Below are positions 23,904 to 36,023 of a stretch of 64,000 nucleotides of DNA, piece by piece; position 1 is the first letter of the stretch, and the number at the start of each line of letters is the position of its first letter. The DNA lies in the NCBI GenBank assembly GCA_001557505.1, contig LSAX01000007.1, positions 434,001-498,000 on the forward strand, written 5' to 3'. The translations under genes and the position numbers were made by a program. This stretch comes from Reticulascus tulasneorum. Its lineage: Eukaryota > Ascomycota > Sordariomycetes > Glomerellales > Reticulascaceae. The notes under the pieces are model-generated. The model made no database searches. It was not told where the DNA came from and saw only the letters and a program-made list of their open reading frames with translations.

Positions 23904-26001
23904 TCAGCAATCTGCTTTGAGACGGACTTTCTTCTTGCTGCTCCCTCCTTTCTCTGGGGTATCATCCTCCGGCGTCCATTCTTCCGGGTGGAAGTGTGGG
24001 TTGTTGAAATGCGCCTTGTTGAAGTGACTGTTCTTCAACGGCGGCGTCGAGAAACTGGGTTCGTGAAACGAGTTTTGTGGGACGAAAGAGTTTTCGGTGT
24101 CGGTGGTGGTGTTGTTCAGGTGGAAGCACTGGTGACTAAACCTAAGTGGGTAACTGACGGGTGGCAATGTCTTGATGGGAGCCGAGGATTGTTGCGCATG
24201 GGTATGGGGCGGAGCGGGAGCAGGCTGCTGGAAAGGCTCAGAAAAGGGTGTCGAGAGCCATGGTGAATGAGGCGATGCATCAAGCCCATCCGGCATCGGC
24301 GACGTGCCGGCGGTTGAAGCTAAGGGCGAGAGCCCGGGTGGCGGCCCGCTGAAGCCGGGTATCAACGACAATGGGCTGTAGTCGGTGGAAAAACTGTGCA
24401 GGGACGAAAGGTTGCTCGCAATGTCATGCCTGTGGGAGAAAGATGTGGCTCTGTTGACCTGAAGGGAGACAGGGGTTAGGTTTGGAGGAGGTCGGTAGAG
24501 GATATCGTAATGGTCTGGCCGATAGAGCAAGTAGATGATGGGGCCAAGGGCGGCCGGATCCTGGCCATTGGCTTCGTCCGGGAAGCGATAAATGTTCACT
24601 TCACTGCCTGGGCTGCGGTCCAGGTAAGCGATCTCGAGAACAAAATTGAGAGGCTTCAACAGGACCTGGACCAAGAGCATGATACCGAGGTGGTCGATCT
24701 CCCGATCCACACGCTCAATCCAATCGGAACAGTAGCCCGAGATGCCCATATCCCCCGGAATAAACGGCTCGAAGGCGGCATGGTTCCCCTTCAGCCATGA
24801 ACTCGCCAGCAACCGGAGGTGGTAGATGATGGCATTGGAGCAATCCCTGTCGTTGAACTTCTGCATCAGGATGGCCATAGCCACTTGCGGGCTCGCCACG
24901 CTATTGGCAAGTTCTTTCAATAGTGCTATCGTCTCCTCCACCATATCCTCGAACAGGTACCTGTCGTAGCCGCCGACATTGAGGAGAAATTGGTTGAAGC
25001 TCGTAATCCGCGCGACTTCGCCCTCAATCTGACTCTGGTCCCCGGTATTTACCAGGTTCTCGAAGTAGGAAAATCCAATTGCTATGTGGATAAGTCAGAG
25101 GTTAGTCACTCGTCATCCAAGCGCCTCGCAGCTGTGCATCCCCAACAAAATCGCCAACATTTGGTTGCTGACCATCCTGGTGGTTGGCTTGCTTGCTCTT
25201 CCCGTTCCCCAGGACCAGGCCCCCAGAGGACGTGGGAATGCGGGGTATGCAGAATGTTGTGGAAGTGCCCAAGAAAGCCAACTCACCTCGCCAGCCACAA
25301 TTTCCATCCCCCTGGACTTGTCGATAATGAGAGTAGGTCTGCGGTAGATTCTGGAAAGCAGAAAGAGAGAGAACGATTAGCAATTGGGACAAAAGCCCGA
25401 TTAAGGGATGCAGCTGCTCGGGAAGCCGAACTTACAATTGTTTTGGCAACGTAGATCTCGTCAGCTTTGGCGTACTCTTCTGTAATGGCGTCGCTGGTCG
25501 TCTTGTCCCCCACCAGAGGCCCCTACAAAGATTACGAGTCAGAAGCTTCGACTTCGCCCCAGTAGCGCATAGCACTCCCGCCGCGACCGAAAGGTGACTT
25601 ACCTCGAGTTGGGGTTGGTATTCCCTAGCTGCCGCTTCCTGGGCAGCCAGGTCATCCGGGAGGTTGCCAGTATCGTTGTGCTCCATTTTGGTGGAGGAGT
25701 GGGATCGCGGGTTGTAGGAGTGAGGATTCGACGAGGCGGCGGAAGCTGGGCTGTGGAAGTGGGTAGCGGCTGCCGGTGATGGTGGTTCGTAGCCCAGATT
25801 TTGAAGCGACTGCCCACTTCCAGGTCCCAACCCAGGCCCAGGCCCAGCCCCAGGTCCTCTTCCGCCCGCTTGCAGGGCGCCCAGCGGGGTCGGAGCGAAG
25901 CTATAGTAGGGGAGTTCGGGGCCTACTCCATAGGGCGAGGAGGAGGAGGAGGAAGTCGTGTGAAAGGAGGAGGCGAATGGCGTGGGTTGAGGCTGGAACA
26001 T
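23904..26001 (-). CDS. Otubain-type ubiquitin thioesterase (peptidase C65)
   Basis: Deubiquitinating cysteine protease of the OTUB1/2 family. Four exons: 26001-25603, 25522-25436, 25350-25287, 25081-23904; introns 80, 85 and 205 bp; 575 aa. Residues 1-133 form a Pro/Gly/Ser-rich disordered arm. The catalytic fold begins near 140. Asp177 and Cys180 in GDGNC, and His374 in YRPDHYDILY, are the expected triad. GYCSDWIERVDREIDHLGIMLL is the ubiquitin-facing segment conserved in otubains. The roughly 195-residue tail after the His is unusual: Pro/Ser-rich, then Asn/His/Phe-rich (NSHFNKAHFNNPHFHPEEW), ending in a basic KKKVRLK. The start is the ATG giving MFQPQP. Upstream in-frame sequence has no better start and is low complexity. 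Confidence 0.92.
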
Positions 26002-26634
26002 GCCTCCTTCTGTTTTCCTTTTATCTTTTCCACTGGTGGTAGGCCAGAAGAGAAGGGAGGGGAAAAGAATTCGAGAAAGCGACAGCAGAGTGGGCGGAGG
26101 ATTTTGAATTATTACAAGATACAAAAACCGACCAGTGTCGTGCTGAAGGAATACAAATTCTGGACGGGGGCCCCCCAGGAAAAAGCAAATAAAGGTGACC
26201 TGTTTGTTTTCCGGGGTGCGTCTTCTCTGCCGCCTTTTGACAGCGTGGCTGCGGAGGATGATCTGCTGTCCAGTCTTGCTCGCCAGGTGCGCACAGTATG
26301 GTGTGTCGTGGTAGGGTAGCGATGGGTAAGGTGGGTGGTGGGTGGTGGATGGGTGGATGTATGGGATGGGGGATTGGGGATGAGGAGTGGGTGTGTGCGT
26401 GCGCGCCTGTGTGGATGGATGGGCAAGCTACCTCATTAAAAAGGGAGCTGAAGGAGCAGTCGTCCGTAGTCGTCCTCCTAGGCTGATGGGCTAGTCTACT
26501 AGCTTGGCAGTTATAGCTATGACAGCAAACCAAACACGACGAGAACGAGAGAAGGAGAACCGACGTGAAAGAGGAGAACAGGGCGATGGTGGAAGCAGGT
26601 TCAAGTAATAATAGAAGATGGAGGACGACGACGA

Positions 26635-26716
26635 GAGGGACGGTAAGGTAGGAGGAGGAGGGGGAGAGATGAAGAAGAAAAAGGAGGAGGAGGAGGAGAA
26701 GATGTAGAAGAAGAGT
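26635..26716. repeat. Purine-rich (GGA/GAA)n tract
   Basis: About 80 bases almost all G/A, mainly GGA and GAA triplets. It would be a pyrimidine tract in the leader or promoter of the minus-strand otubain gene. Confidence 0.7.
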
Positions 26717-26809
26717 CGACAAGAAAGTTGATAGAAATGTCCCGGGATAATAACAGCAGTGTGTGTAGGTAGCGAGAGTGACGGGACCAGCGGGCAAGGT
26801 AGTTAGTTG

Positions 26810-26825
26810 GGTAGGTAGGTAGGTA
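26810..26825. repeat. (GTAG)n short tandem repeat
   Basis: Four tandem GTAG units, the same word that recurs singly in other spacers here. Confidence 0.7.
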
Positions 26826-28665
26826 AGTTATGTATGCAAATGTCGAGTGTGAAGCTCGAGACGGAGTGGTTGCGGTGCAGCGCGCGTGGGTACTGGAATA
26901 AATGCGATGTCTCTGCCCGGGGGGGGGGTTCCTGGATGTCGATGAGAGACTGACAAGAGAGACGGAGAGAGGTGTGGTGCGAGAGAGAGAGACAGCTGCG
27001 GGTAAGTTTGGTTCCCACTTCGGGGTTTTTCTTTCTCGTCTTTCCCCGTTTGTCTTTCTCTCACTCTCTCGCCCTTTGCTATGTCTCGCTATCCTCCTAA
27101 CTTCTCGTATCATATGTCTCTAAGATGCTCCTCCGTTTAAGTTATCTCCCCCAACATGCACCACAGAGTTGTAGGTAGGTCGACTTATGAAAGCATCCCC
27201 CATCCACCCCCCGAAGGAAAGCCCAACAAAACCCCCCAGGAGCAGGCTGGTGCACAGGGTAATAATGTCGGACGATGCACGGGTATTACACTACACGCAC
27301 TCTCTGTTCTAATTCGATCGGAGCAGCGGTACGTCGTCTTCCCATATGCCCCTAAGGCCCCCCCGTTCACCCTCCCCATTACCCCCTCCTTCTGCACAAA
27401 CAAAATCCCCGACCTGATGGCTGGTGGTCTGTCTGCCCTGGTGCCCACTGGGCCTACTAGGCCCCCTGTTGCCGCCACTGTCTGCACGCACTCACTAGAC
27501 GATGTCAGAGAAATAGGAAGACGCCGTGCGATGGTGATGATGGCGACAGGGTGACAACTGATGGGACGTGGGAAACCTGGCCGGCCAGGGGAGAGCTTGC
27601 ATCGCGGTCCTACTTCGTACCTCACTAGTCCAGCCAGCAGAACATGTAGACTAGGTTAAAATCTGGGCCTAGCAGGGGAACAGGTTGAAAAGACCGGGAT
27701 GGCACAAGCACCCGCCCGGTGCGCTTTGACGATGTTGATCGACACCTGCCCGCTTGTTCCTCTCCACACTCCAGGCGTCTGTGGTTTTCGTTGCAGGCCA
27801 TCCCAAACTCTTGTTGGGAGTGGTGAGAACTTGACAGGGTACTCCGTATTTTCTGGGTCCTGTCCTTGTCTCATCACACTTTGTGTGGCTTGCGGACGTT
27901 TGGATTGCTAAGACGCTTGACTTTTTTGGTATTTTGTACGTACAGCAGTACTACTTCGTGCGTACATATGTAAGTGTGTAGATACATACTTTGCTTGCGA
28001 ATCACAACCTAGTCTACTTTTATCTAGCCACTATGGTTAGTAGCACTTTGGACACGTAAGAAATCTGTATGATGCTTAATGCCGTTTCCACTCTCTCTGA
28101 ACTGTTCGGACGGCTGATCCCGCTGGTTCCCTTGAGAGAAGAAACCCCGTCACCACTAGAGAGACACGCTTGGGTCCCGCAGCACACTAGTTTGGTTTGT
28201 CGGTGGAGCAAACGAGGTGCTAAAGCAAACAGCAGGAACGCAGTAGCTGCTCGCGGGAAGAGACCAAGACTCTCTACAGGTCCTACGTGGTACCGGCTTA
28301 CCCCTACAGTGAGGTGCATCTGTAGAAGAGTGGTGGTGCGTGGCTCTGGATCTTGGCCACGGCTGGGCTTCCCCCGCCAGACGGTCTCCCGTGGGTAAGG
28401 GGTATACAAATTAACTGCGGGTTCGATAATGCTATGCAACAGTCTACTATCTAGTAAACCAGAGTCAACCATGGATGTGACTGGCTTTGGGCGTTGGGAC
28501 TGCAGGAGTGTGGTGGCAGTCAAAGATATTGATTTCGACGGGATCGATTCTGGAATGAGCTTCTCCAATTTGATATAGTCACATTGTGACTCTAGAGGCG
28601 CTCCCGGCAGGCTCCTTGGTTTTCGCGATAGAGCACCCATCCCCGTGTCCAACTACCTACATAAC

Positions 28666-28675
28666 TACCTAGGTA
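28666..28675. repeat. TACCTAGGTA palindrome (third perfect copy)
   Basis: Same 10 bp palindrome as at 7411 and 7521, again in non-coding sequence, with another CTACCTA word 10 bp upstream. Confidence 0.6.
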
Positions 28676-31600
28676 AATATGTAGCGAATTGAATGCTGCC
28701 TCACTTCGACTATATCACTACTACGCAGTAGACTATCTCGACTGGCAAACCCCAACCCGAAGATTAGGGTCTTGTGTTCTCCAATCAACTAGAATAGACA
28801 AAAGGGAAGACACTTGCTTTGCATATTGGGCAGGTTTCGAGGGTGTGGCATGCCAGCTGAGGGACTTCGGCAGTTCCTTACCGACCCCAAGGTCCGCGTA
28901 CATGACGAGATACATGTACATCAATATTCACAGCCAGAAAAATGTTACGTATGTACAGTGACGAGATCACCACGTTTCTAGCGGATGGCAGATGATGTCT
29001 CATGTGGCGCAACACACCCCCCAACCGACGCGAAAGAAGTGTCCCTGGCCCACTTTCCCCATCGCTGAAGAGATTCCGTCCTCGGCACTGGAATTGCAGT
29101 CCTTGTTACTCGCCCATCCTATGGAGGAATCTACGATTCGGCCCCGATCGGACACATAATAGACTACCTCCCTCTAGAGGCAATTGTGGCTCTATACTTA
29201 GATGGGACTACTACTGCACCGGTAATTGCGAGATAGATTGCCTGGTGAGGGGCGCATTGGGGTTATTGGAGCTCCCCCTCCCCTTCGGACTGATGGTCGC
29301 GCCAAAACGTCCTGCAGCGTACAGGAGATGACAAGCAAACACGAGGTGCAAAATCGCATCGGTTCTTGGGGTCCGCCATGGCCATGGTGTGGAGGACAGA
29401 GACCAGCATGACCGCCGCAGTAGCCATATTCGACATGATAGCTGAACCCCATCCTCCTCTCCTTGAGCCACAAGACGGAAGGATATCATGGAACTATTCA
29501 CTCAACTGCGGGCCCAGTCCTCCCTTGTGCCCGTACGGTCTGTTTGAGGTCTGGCCAAGTAACACGGCCGTCATTGTCATTCACGAGCAAACGGGATGCA
29601 CGCCGCCTTCCAGACGGGAACAATGGTCCGGGAAGACCAGCCGGCAGCTTTTGAAAATAATGGCATGGCCAAGACACGACTTGTGCACGCGCCAGCCAAC
29701 AAAAAGATCAACCGGCCTTACCTGGTTGCCGGTCATCTTTCCAGGTGCCCATATGACAACTCATAAAGACACCATGGGCCCATGTCGGCTGGATCCGCGG
29801 GTGGTTCCGTGCACGATCTACACGACCACGCCTGCCAGGAGCATTAGCCTCGGAGGTTGATGTGAGTGTCAATATGCAATCTGCAACAACCTCGTGAATG
29901 TCCGCACGAAAATGCTTCATCTGGGAAGTTACGGTTCGACGGGAGATGACGTCGCCAACCCGTCAGGATTTGCTTCGTTCCTGGGTGGCCGTCTTCGAAG
30001 AATGCTCACTTGCATACATACACAACTAACTTGGGGACTAGTAGAAGCTAAGCTGAATGTCCACAACCCTCCGACCACGGCAGCCGAAAGATCCATGCCT
30101 ATGGCCATTGGTGTGGTCATGCCACGCGGGACGAATTGGATACCTTTTCCATCAAAAGCCTCGTTCGCAGATCCCCTTCCAGCTCAAACTACCACTTGTC
30201 AATATTCGTACTAGATACGTATGCGTATGCTAGACAGATACAGGGGAAACGAAAGATGCCGCGGAGGGGCATCACCTAGATTGGGGGGACCCCGGGAAAA
30301 GCAGAAGCGGCTTGGGCCCCCTAGGTAGTTAGGTATGCATGGACCACCTGTCGTCCATGGGATGGGGCATCGACACTGCACTCTTCTCTCCTGAGTTCAA
30401 CGATGTGTGTAAGCCTGCAATTGGCGACCTTTGCAAACGATCACAGAAAATTTTCTGCAGCCGGGCTACCTGCACCTCGCATTCTGTCATTGGTCTCGAC
30501 CACTCGTCCGATACGGGCAAAGTGGCCGGAGGCGGTCCGCCCTTGGGCATCCAATCCATAGCCTGCATGACTGGAGGTTGGCGAGTCCAGTAAATCGCAT
30601 CGGGGGACCACGGAGGCGTTGACTTGTGCAGGACCTCCCAGACCGGGGTCTTCTGAAGCCAGTGAAGGGCTTTCGATAAGATCCATGTAGATGCTCAATT
30701 CCAAGCCCTACGTCCTCCCCAGGTATATGTGGAGTCCAGAAGAGCGGCGGCCCTATACCGGATGCATTAAGATGCGATCTCCCCTCTCCGTTTCCACGAT
30801 GCACGGGTCTGCTCTGCGATGCCAACAAACATGTCTCTCTCAGAAGACGAGCATGAATTCCCCCAAGGGCTTGGGGGAATGGGAGCTTGTGGCTTCAGTC
30901 TTGGCCCCAATCAGATGGTCAGGGCATCCACGAGTGCGTTGTGTGTTTCCGAAAGCCATTTGAAGATACCAGTATCGTCATTTTGCTGAGACACAGAATG
31001 CCCTTGGCAAGTTGAACTAGGTAAGGTAGTTGATCGTGCCTACGAAACAACTACCTACGGCGGAGAAATAATTAAATCTTCAATATCTCTCACCTCCGTT
31101 TTCCACACCATCTCCTCCCATCTCATTAGTCTCTGGACTTCCGTCCCGTCCGTCTCCACCGGATCACACTCTCCTCCCGTCCACGGGGACGTCTGTCTTG
31201 CATTTACCGAATGCACAAGTTCTCCTTCCCCTAACCCTGTCTGTCATCTGTATTCAAGCAGTGGCAATGTGCCCGCCGCTCCCGTCTGCCAGGGATGCCA
31301 CCTACGCGACACGGCTCTGGCCTTCGCTTCCAATCTTTGGTCGCATTTGGGACTCTGGGACGATCGGATCTGGTAGGGAAGACTGGCGAGAACCAATATG
31401 CCTGGTGCGCGGCATGGAGTTCTGATACTTCGCGTCGGGCTCTCTGCCCTGCCGTTGACCGGTCAAGATACAAGCTGGATCAGCTGCTCTCGAGAAAGCA
31501 AAGGCCATCATACCATCATACCACAGCTGTCTGCCTGCATCTGCCTTTGAGCCTCGGAGGTTCTTTGTACGGGACTCGGAGTTTTCTTGCCGCCATGCTT

Positions 31601-32675
31601 AGCATGATTCCTAGCCCAATCCAACGCCGGGCGGTGGACGGCTCCCTGCAGTAGACATTCGAGCTAAGAGCAATTTTTTCTCCCATGCAGGTTATTCCTG
31701 AGTTGTAGTTCATGATGTGAACCCTGTGCTGTTCGCTTTTCAGGAATTTCCTAAATGCTACAAGATCCTGCAGGTTTGGCCAGCATTGCCAAGCGATGAT
31801 GCTGCCATTGGCCTGCTAATCCCATTAAGAAATCCGAGATTGACTTCAAAAAAGAAGATACTGGATTCATAGCATCTTCCCCACCCCACGGGTAAGACTG
31901 TCTGGCGCCCGCCTGTGTTCCGTATCCAGTTTCAAGCAACGGCGCGGACCATACCAGCCGGAAGCCTGCCCTAGATCAACATAAAAACCAGGCCGGCTTC
32001 ATATCCTGCTGGTCACGCAGCACACCTACCTTGAGAGTCGCATGTATTGGACCGGAGGCGTCCCACTCTCTTCCGTGGGAGATAGCCCCTCAGAGACCAG
32101 CGTGTGGTCTCTAATCAATCGCCTCCGGTAACACAACAAGGATGATAGTGAGAAATGCATGCCTAGTATGTGCTTGAGCTTGAACAAACACCGTCAAGTG
32201 ATCTGTTGGATTTGTAACATCGGCCGATCTCAGGGAACCATGCTCAAAAGCTAAGTGAGACATGTATCGCCAATGCAGTTTGATCTCACAATCTCGCACT
32301 ATAAGTTTGGCAAGGTGTTGTGGGTGTGAAGCAAGGCCGCCACCAGAAGTAAGGATGAAGGCATGTATCTTGCAACACAGAAACTAGAGGCTAACTGCTG
32401 GCTACCTGTCGCCTCCCGCGCTTGCAGCAATATCTCAGCAGCCACCACCCCTTCTGTCCAATAATCTTGTGCAGAAACCTATGCTTGGCGTCCCTATGAT
32501 CTGCCACCTTCAATTCACGCGGACGATGAATTATACAGTAAGGCAAGATCATGATACTCGTTCCTTCCAGAGTCTAGCTAATTAAGCTACTCTATCGTGT
32601 GGCCGCTGCGTGAGTCGGAAGCACACACTGTGGTCCGTGGCAGTCCATATTCTTACTACTACACAATCAGAACTC

Positions 32676-34249
32676 CTAAGGCCAGAGAGTCATTGTACCT
32701 TTGCCCTTCTTTCCCCTTGGAGGCATGCCTCTTTGTCCCTTGGGTGTTATGTTCCCAAGCATCTCCATATTCTGGTCTTCAGCACCAAACTCATTGGGTT
32801 TAAATCCATCTCCTTCCTTGAAAATTGTGCCAAATAAGCCAGAAACAGCATTTGTCAGCTCAGACATCGCTTGTACTCTGTCCGCATCGGCGTCCGATTG
32901 GATCTCAAGTGTCCCCGCCTGTTGGTTGACTTTTCCTTGGATCTTGCCATCCACAATCAGAAAGCCCAGAATGTCACGAACTTCAGGCTCTGAAATTCTC
33001 AACTGCTTTGCAATCCATTCAAGCTTCATGCGCGTATACGGGGCTATCAGTTTGAGAACTCCCTTTGTTCGCATGTTTCGCGTGACCTCATCAATGTTCT
33101 CGGCAATGAATGGGTCGGCTAGGATGTCTTGATTGTTTTGAAGAACCTTCTCGTACGCATGAACGTCGTCGCGCTGGTATGCATCTACTAGCTCCGTCAT
33201 GGCAGCGATCCGGGGATCTGCCTTGTATGGCTTTGTCTCTTGCGAGTCGAAAGGATTGATATTGGACTTCATTAGCATAGTTGTGAGAAGCAGGTACTTG
33301 AGTACCTGGATTCGCTGCAAAGACCCCGCCTCGTCGTAGTTGCGAAAAGACTCGAAGAAATCGCTTTGAGCTTCGGTCCAATTCTCCTCGCTCATGTGCA
33401 TCTTCCCACCGCATTCTCGAATGATACCCATGATTTTGGGATGTGGCACCGCAGATCTGACCTTTAGCGCTCGTTGGTAAAGTCGCTTAAGCTGCTTGTT
33501 GTTCTTGGTCTCGGCATGCATCTGGATCTCCAGCGCGTAGATCTCAAGAGAGTATGTACCCTTGCTAGGGTCGTCGCTGCCGTCATCTTTCTGGCATGCC
33601 TTGTGAAGCTCGCGCAGCTTTTTTGAAACGGCGCCATAGTCCTTTCTGTCGAGGAGAAGTTTGGCAAGCTTAATGTTGGTCTTCAGCCACAGCCTCTCGT
33701 TATTTGTGCTCTGGAAGCTCTGTAGCGTCAAAGAATAGAATTGCTCCATGCATCTGACCGCCTCCGATCCATCCGAACCCTTCTCGATGTAATCCAGCAT
33801 ATTGTTGATCGACTTTTCAGAGTAGTTTCTCGTCACAGCCGATTTGACATATGTGAGCAGCTCCGCATAATGCTCGGTGGCCTGAACCCCTTGTCAGTGA
33901 CTCTAGTTGCTCGAGAGCCTTCGTAAAAACTTGCCTTGTCATATTGTCCTAGCTTGAATTCAAGCTTGATGGCTTGCTTCAAGCCCTTGAACCCCCATTC
34001 TCCCTTCTCCTCTTCCAATGTTGGGATCCCCAAGAACTCGGCGATGGCATCATTTGGGTCGGTAGGCTTCAGCTGTTTCGCGTTATAGTACTTGTTCTCG
34101 ATGTCTACGTCGCCGGATTCTTCATCGTCATCTTCCTCATATTCGAAATCATACCTGAAAGTCAGTCAATGGCGCTTTCCTAGTATCAAATTTCCAGTTA
34201 CGTACTGCTCTTCATCGGACTCCTGCATGAAGTCTTCGTCGTCAGACAT
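32676..34249 (-). CDS. csn2: COP9 signalosome subunit 2
   Basis: PCI-domain subunit of the COP9 signalosome, the nuclear complex that removes Nedd8 from cullins. Exons 34249-34206, 34154-33935, 33881-32676; 489 aa. The N-terminus is acidic (FEYEEDDDEE), as in known Csn2. EKGEWGFKGLKQAIKLEFKL joins across intron 2 to ATEHYAELLTYVKSAVTRNYSEKSINNMLDYI, a highly conserved block. TPR-like helices and the C-terminal PCI/winged-helix region (YTRMKLEWIAKQLRISEPEV) follow. Intron 2 (33882-33934) has a GC donor (AAG/GCAAGT), needed to keep this block in frame. The last residues (GKKGKGTMTLWP) are less certain: a further intron could start at the GGTACA near the end. Divergent from cwc25. Confidence 0.95.
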
Positions 34250-34631
34250 CTTGAGCTAGACTGATCAATGACAACCAAGGGATGTAGCTTAAGCGGCAGC
34301 CGAAAATTACCGGCAAAGCGTTTGAGCGACAAAACTTGCAGTGAATATTGCGAGTAGGTGGGACAACCGTTGGCAAGGCTGAGGTGAAGTTGTTATGTGA
34401 TGTCCAAAAGGTGGGGGAGCTTATCGATTGGCCGTACCCGCCACAAGTGGCTTAGCCGGCTACAAGGTGGGCACGGGCCATTTAGGTGGGATTTCGGAGG
34501 CGACTTTTCTACCCCCCAGCCCCGAAGCCTCCAGGTACCAGACTCCATCTTCTCCCTACAAAATACTCACGAAAGGCACCCACTTCGATCTTGTCCCCTT
34601 CTCAAATCATTACGAGTTTCACTCAGCTAAG
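34250..34631. promoter_or_regulatory. Shared divergent promoter, csn2 / cwc25
   Basis: 382 bp between the two start codons. No TATA box evident, as usual for housekeeping genes. Confidence 0.6.
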
Positions 34632-36023
34632 ATGGGTGGTGATCTAAACGTCAAAAAGTCGTTCCATCCTTCGCTGATTCGGAATCAAGCGAAGGTATGG
34701 GAAGAAGAGCGGAAGGCGCTGGACGAGCGGAAGAAGACGGCACAAAGAATCAACGAACTGAAAGAGGAACGCGCTCGGGAAGAACTTCAGAAGAAGTTAG
34801 AGGCTGCAGGTCACTCCAAACGTGTGGATCGCGTGGAGTTTCTCTATAATGGTCCGACAGATGGACAGACAGGAACTAGCGAGGAGACGGAAGCATTTCT
34901 GCTGGGCAAAAGGCGCATCGATTCAATGTAAGCTACCTCCCTAACACATCCCGGAGTTGCAGGTCTTTTCTAACCACCCCTTCGTAGACTCAAGGGAAAC
35001 GACCATAAGAAGCTAGAGAAGCAGGCGGGGGAGGAAAGCTTCATGGCAATCCAAAACGCAAACACAGCACGAGATACGGCCGCAAAGATTCGAGAGGACC
35101 CCCTCCTGGCGATTAAGAGACAGGAACAAGCTGCGTACGAAGCCATGATGAACGACCCTATCAAGCGACGACAGCTCATGGCGTCGATGGGTATGCAAGC
35201 GGAGGCGAAAGAAAAATCAAAGAGGCGCGAGGAGAAGAAGCATAAGAGGAGACACCATAGGCACCGGAGCGAGGATTCCGGAGATGAGAGACGGCATAAG
35301 CGAAGGCGATCTTATTCTCGATCGAGAAGTCCTCGACGACGGAGAAACGATTCGGTGGAAGAAGATCGAGCAACAAGAAGACGCAGGGACTCTTCGCCGA
35401 GACGGCGAGGCGATTCACCAGAAGACTCTCGTAGCAAGAGGAGAGACGACTCTGGAGATGGTCATGACCACCGTCGACGGCGATCAAGGTCGCCGCGCCG
35501 GCGTCACTCCGATGGAGATCGACGAGACGACAGGCGTGACACGCGGGACCAACAGGAGCGGAGGAGGCATGACGCCGGATCCGACGACGAACAAGCTCCC
35601 CGCCGCAAGGATGATTCAGCCAACGGCCGCCGCCCTAGCAGGAGAGATGACCGGGACGGGGCTGGATCGGACTTACGAGGTCACAAACATTTTGACGGAC
35701 AACGCCGCGACAGCAACAGACGCCCAACTGAAGGTGCAAACGGCCAGTCAGATACCAAGGACGCGGATGAGGAGCGAGCACGAAAGTTGGCTGCGATGCA
35801 AGAGGCAGCCTCAGAACTTAACGTAGATCGCGAGCGAAGACTCGCAGCTCTAGAAGAACGGGAGAAGGCGGTGCGCGAAGCCGATGATCTTGCGAGAGAA
35901 CGATCGTCCAAATACGGCGGAGACCGGCAGTTTGTGAACGGGCTACATCGCAAGGCCGGGAACATGAGCCTTGCAGAACGGGTTGGGCGGGGAAGACAAG
36001 GATTGCAGAGAGATGACGATTGA
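34632..36023 (+). CDS. cwc25: Pre-mRNA splicing factor Cwc25
   Basis: Spliceosome protein that binds near the branch site after Prp2 action and promotes the first splicing step. Exons 34632-34927 and 34988-36023, intron 60 bp, 443 aa. The N-terminus is the CIR_N-type helix: [19 protein letters not shown], then [22 protein letters not shown]-like RVEFLYNGP follows, and [18 protein letters not shown] spans the intron. The second half (from about codon 165) is a highly charged Arg/Ser/Asp region with many SR, RRR and SPRRR units. A conserved short C-terminal segment ([16 protein letters not shown]) closes the protein. The open frame extends upstream without a stop but has no earlier ATG. Confidence 0.94.

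Larger units (their letters stand above)
26002..32675. other. 6.7 kb gene-poor spacer
   Basis: The left 1 kb is the leader/promoter of the otubain gene, with purine-rich low complexity on the plus strand. The rest carries no reading frame I can tie to a protein family. The largest frames (28020-28652 minus, 29366-29860 plus) lack splice continuity or recognisable domains. Short GTAGGTA-type words occur at 26810-26825, 28666-28675 and 30320-30335. I see no transposon ends. Confidence 0.55.

Noticed and set aside
12330..26001. Biosynthetic gene cluster possibility
   Set aside because: The genes are unrelated housekeeping functions; no backbone enzyme (PKS, NRPS, terpene cyclase) occurs anywhere in the window, and the Zn2Cys6 regulator has no enzyme neighbours.
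26021..26797. 258-codon minus-strand frame upstream of the otubain start
   Set aside because: Leu/Ser/His-rich product created by the GGA/GAA tract; better explained as leader or promoter.
28020..28652. 210-codon minus-strand open frame in the 6.7 kb spacer
   Set aside because: No recognisable motif, no supporting splice or promoter signal, and composition looks random. Kept only as a candidate for transcript checks.
29366..29860. 164-codon plus-strand open frame
   Set aside because: No domain or signal; mixed composition like neighbouring non-coding sequence.
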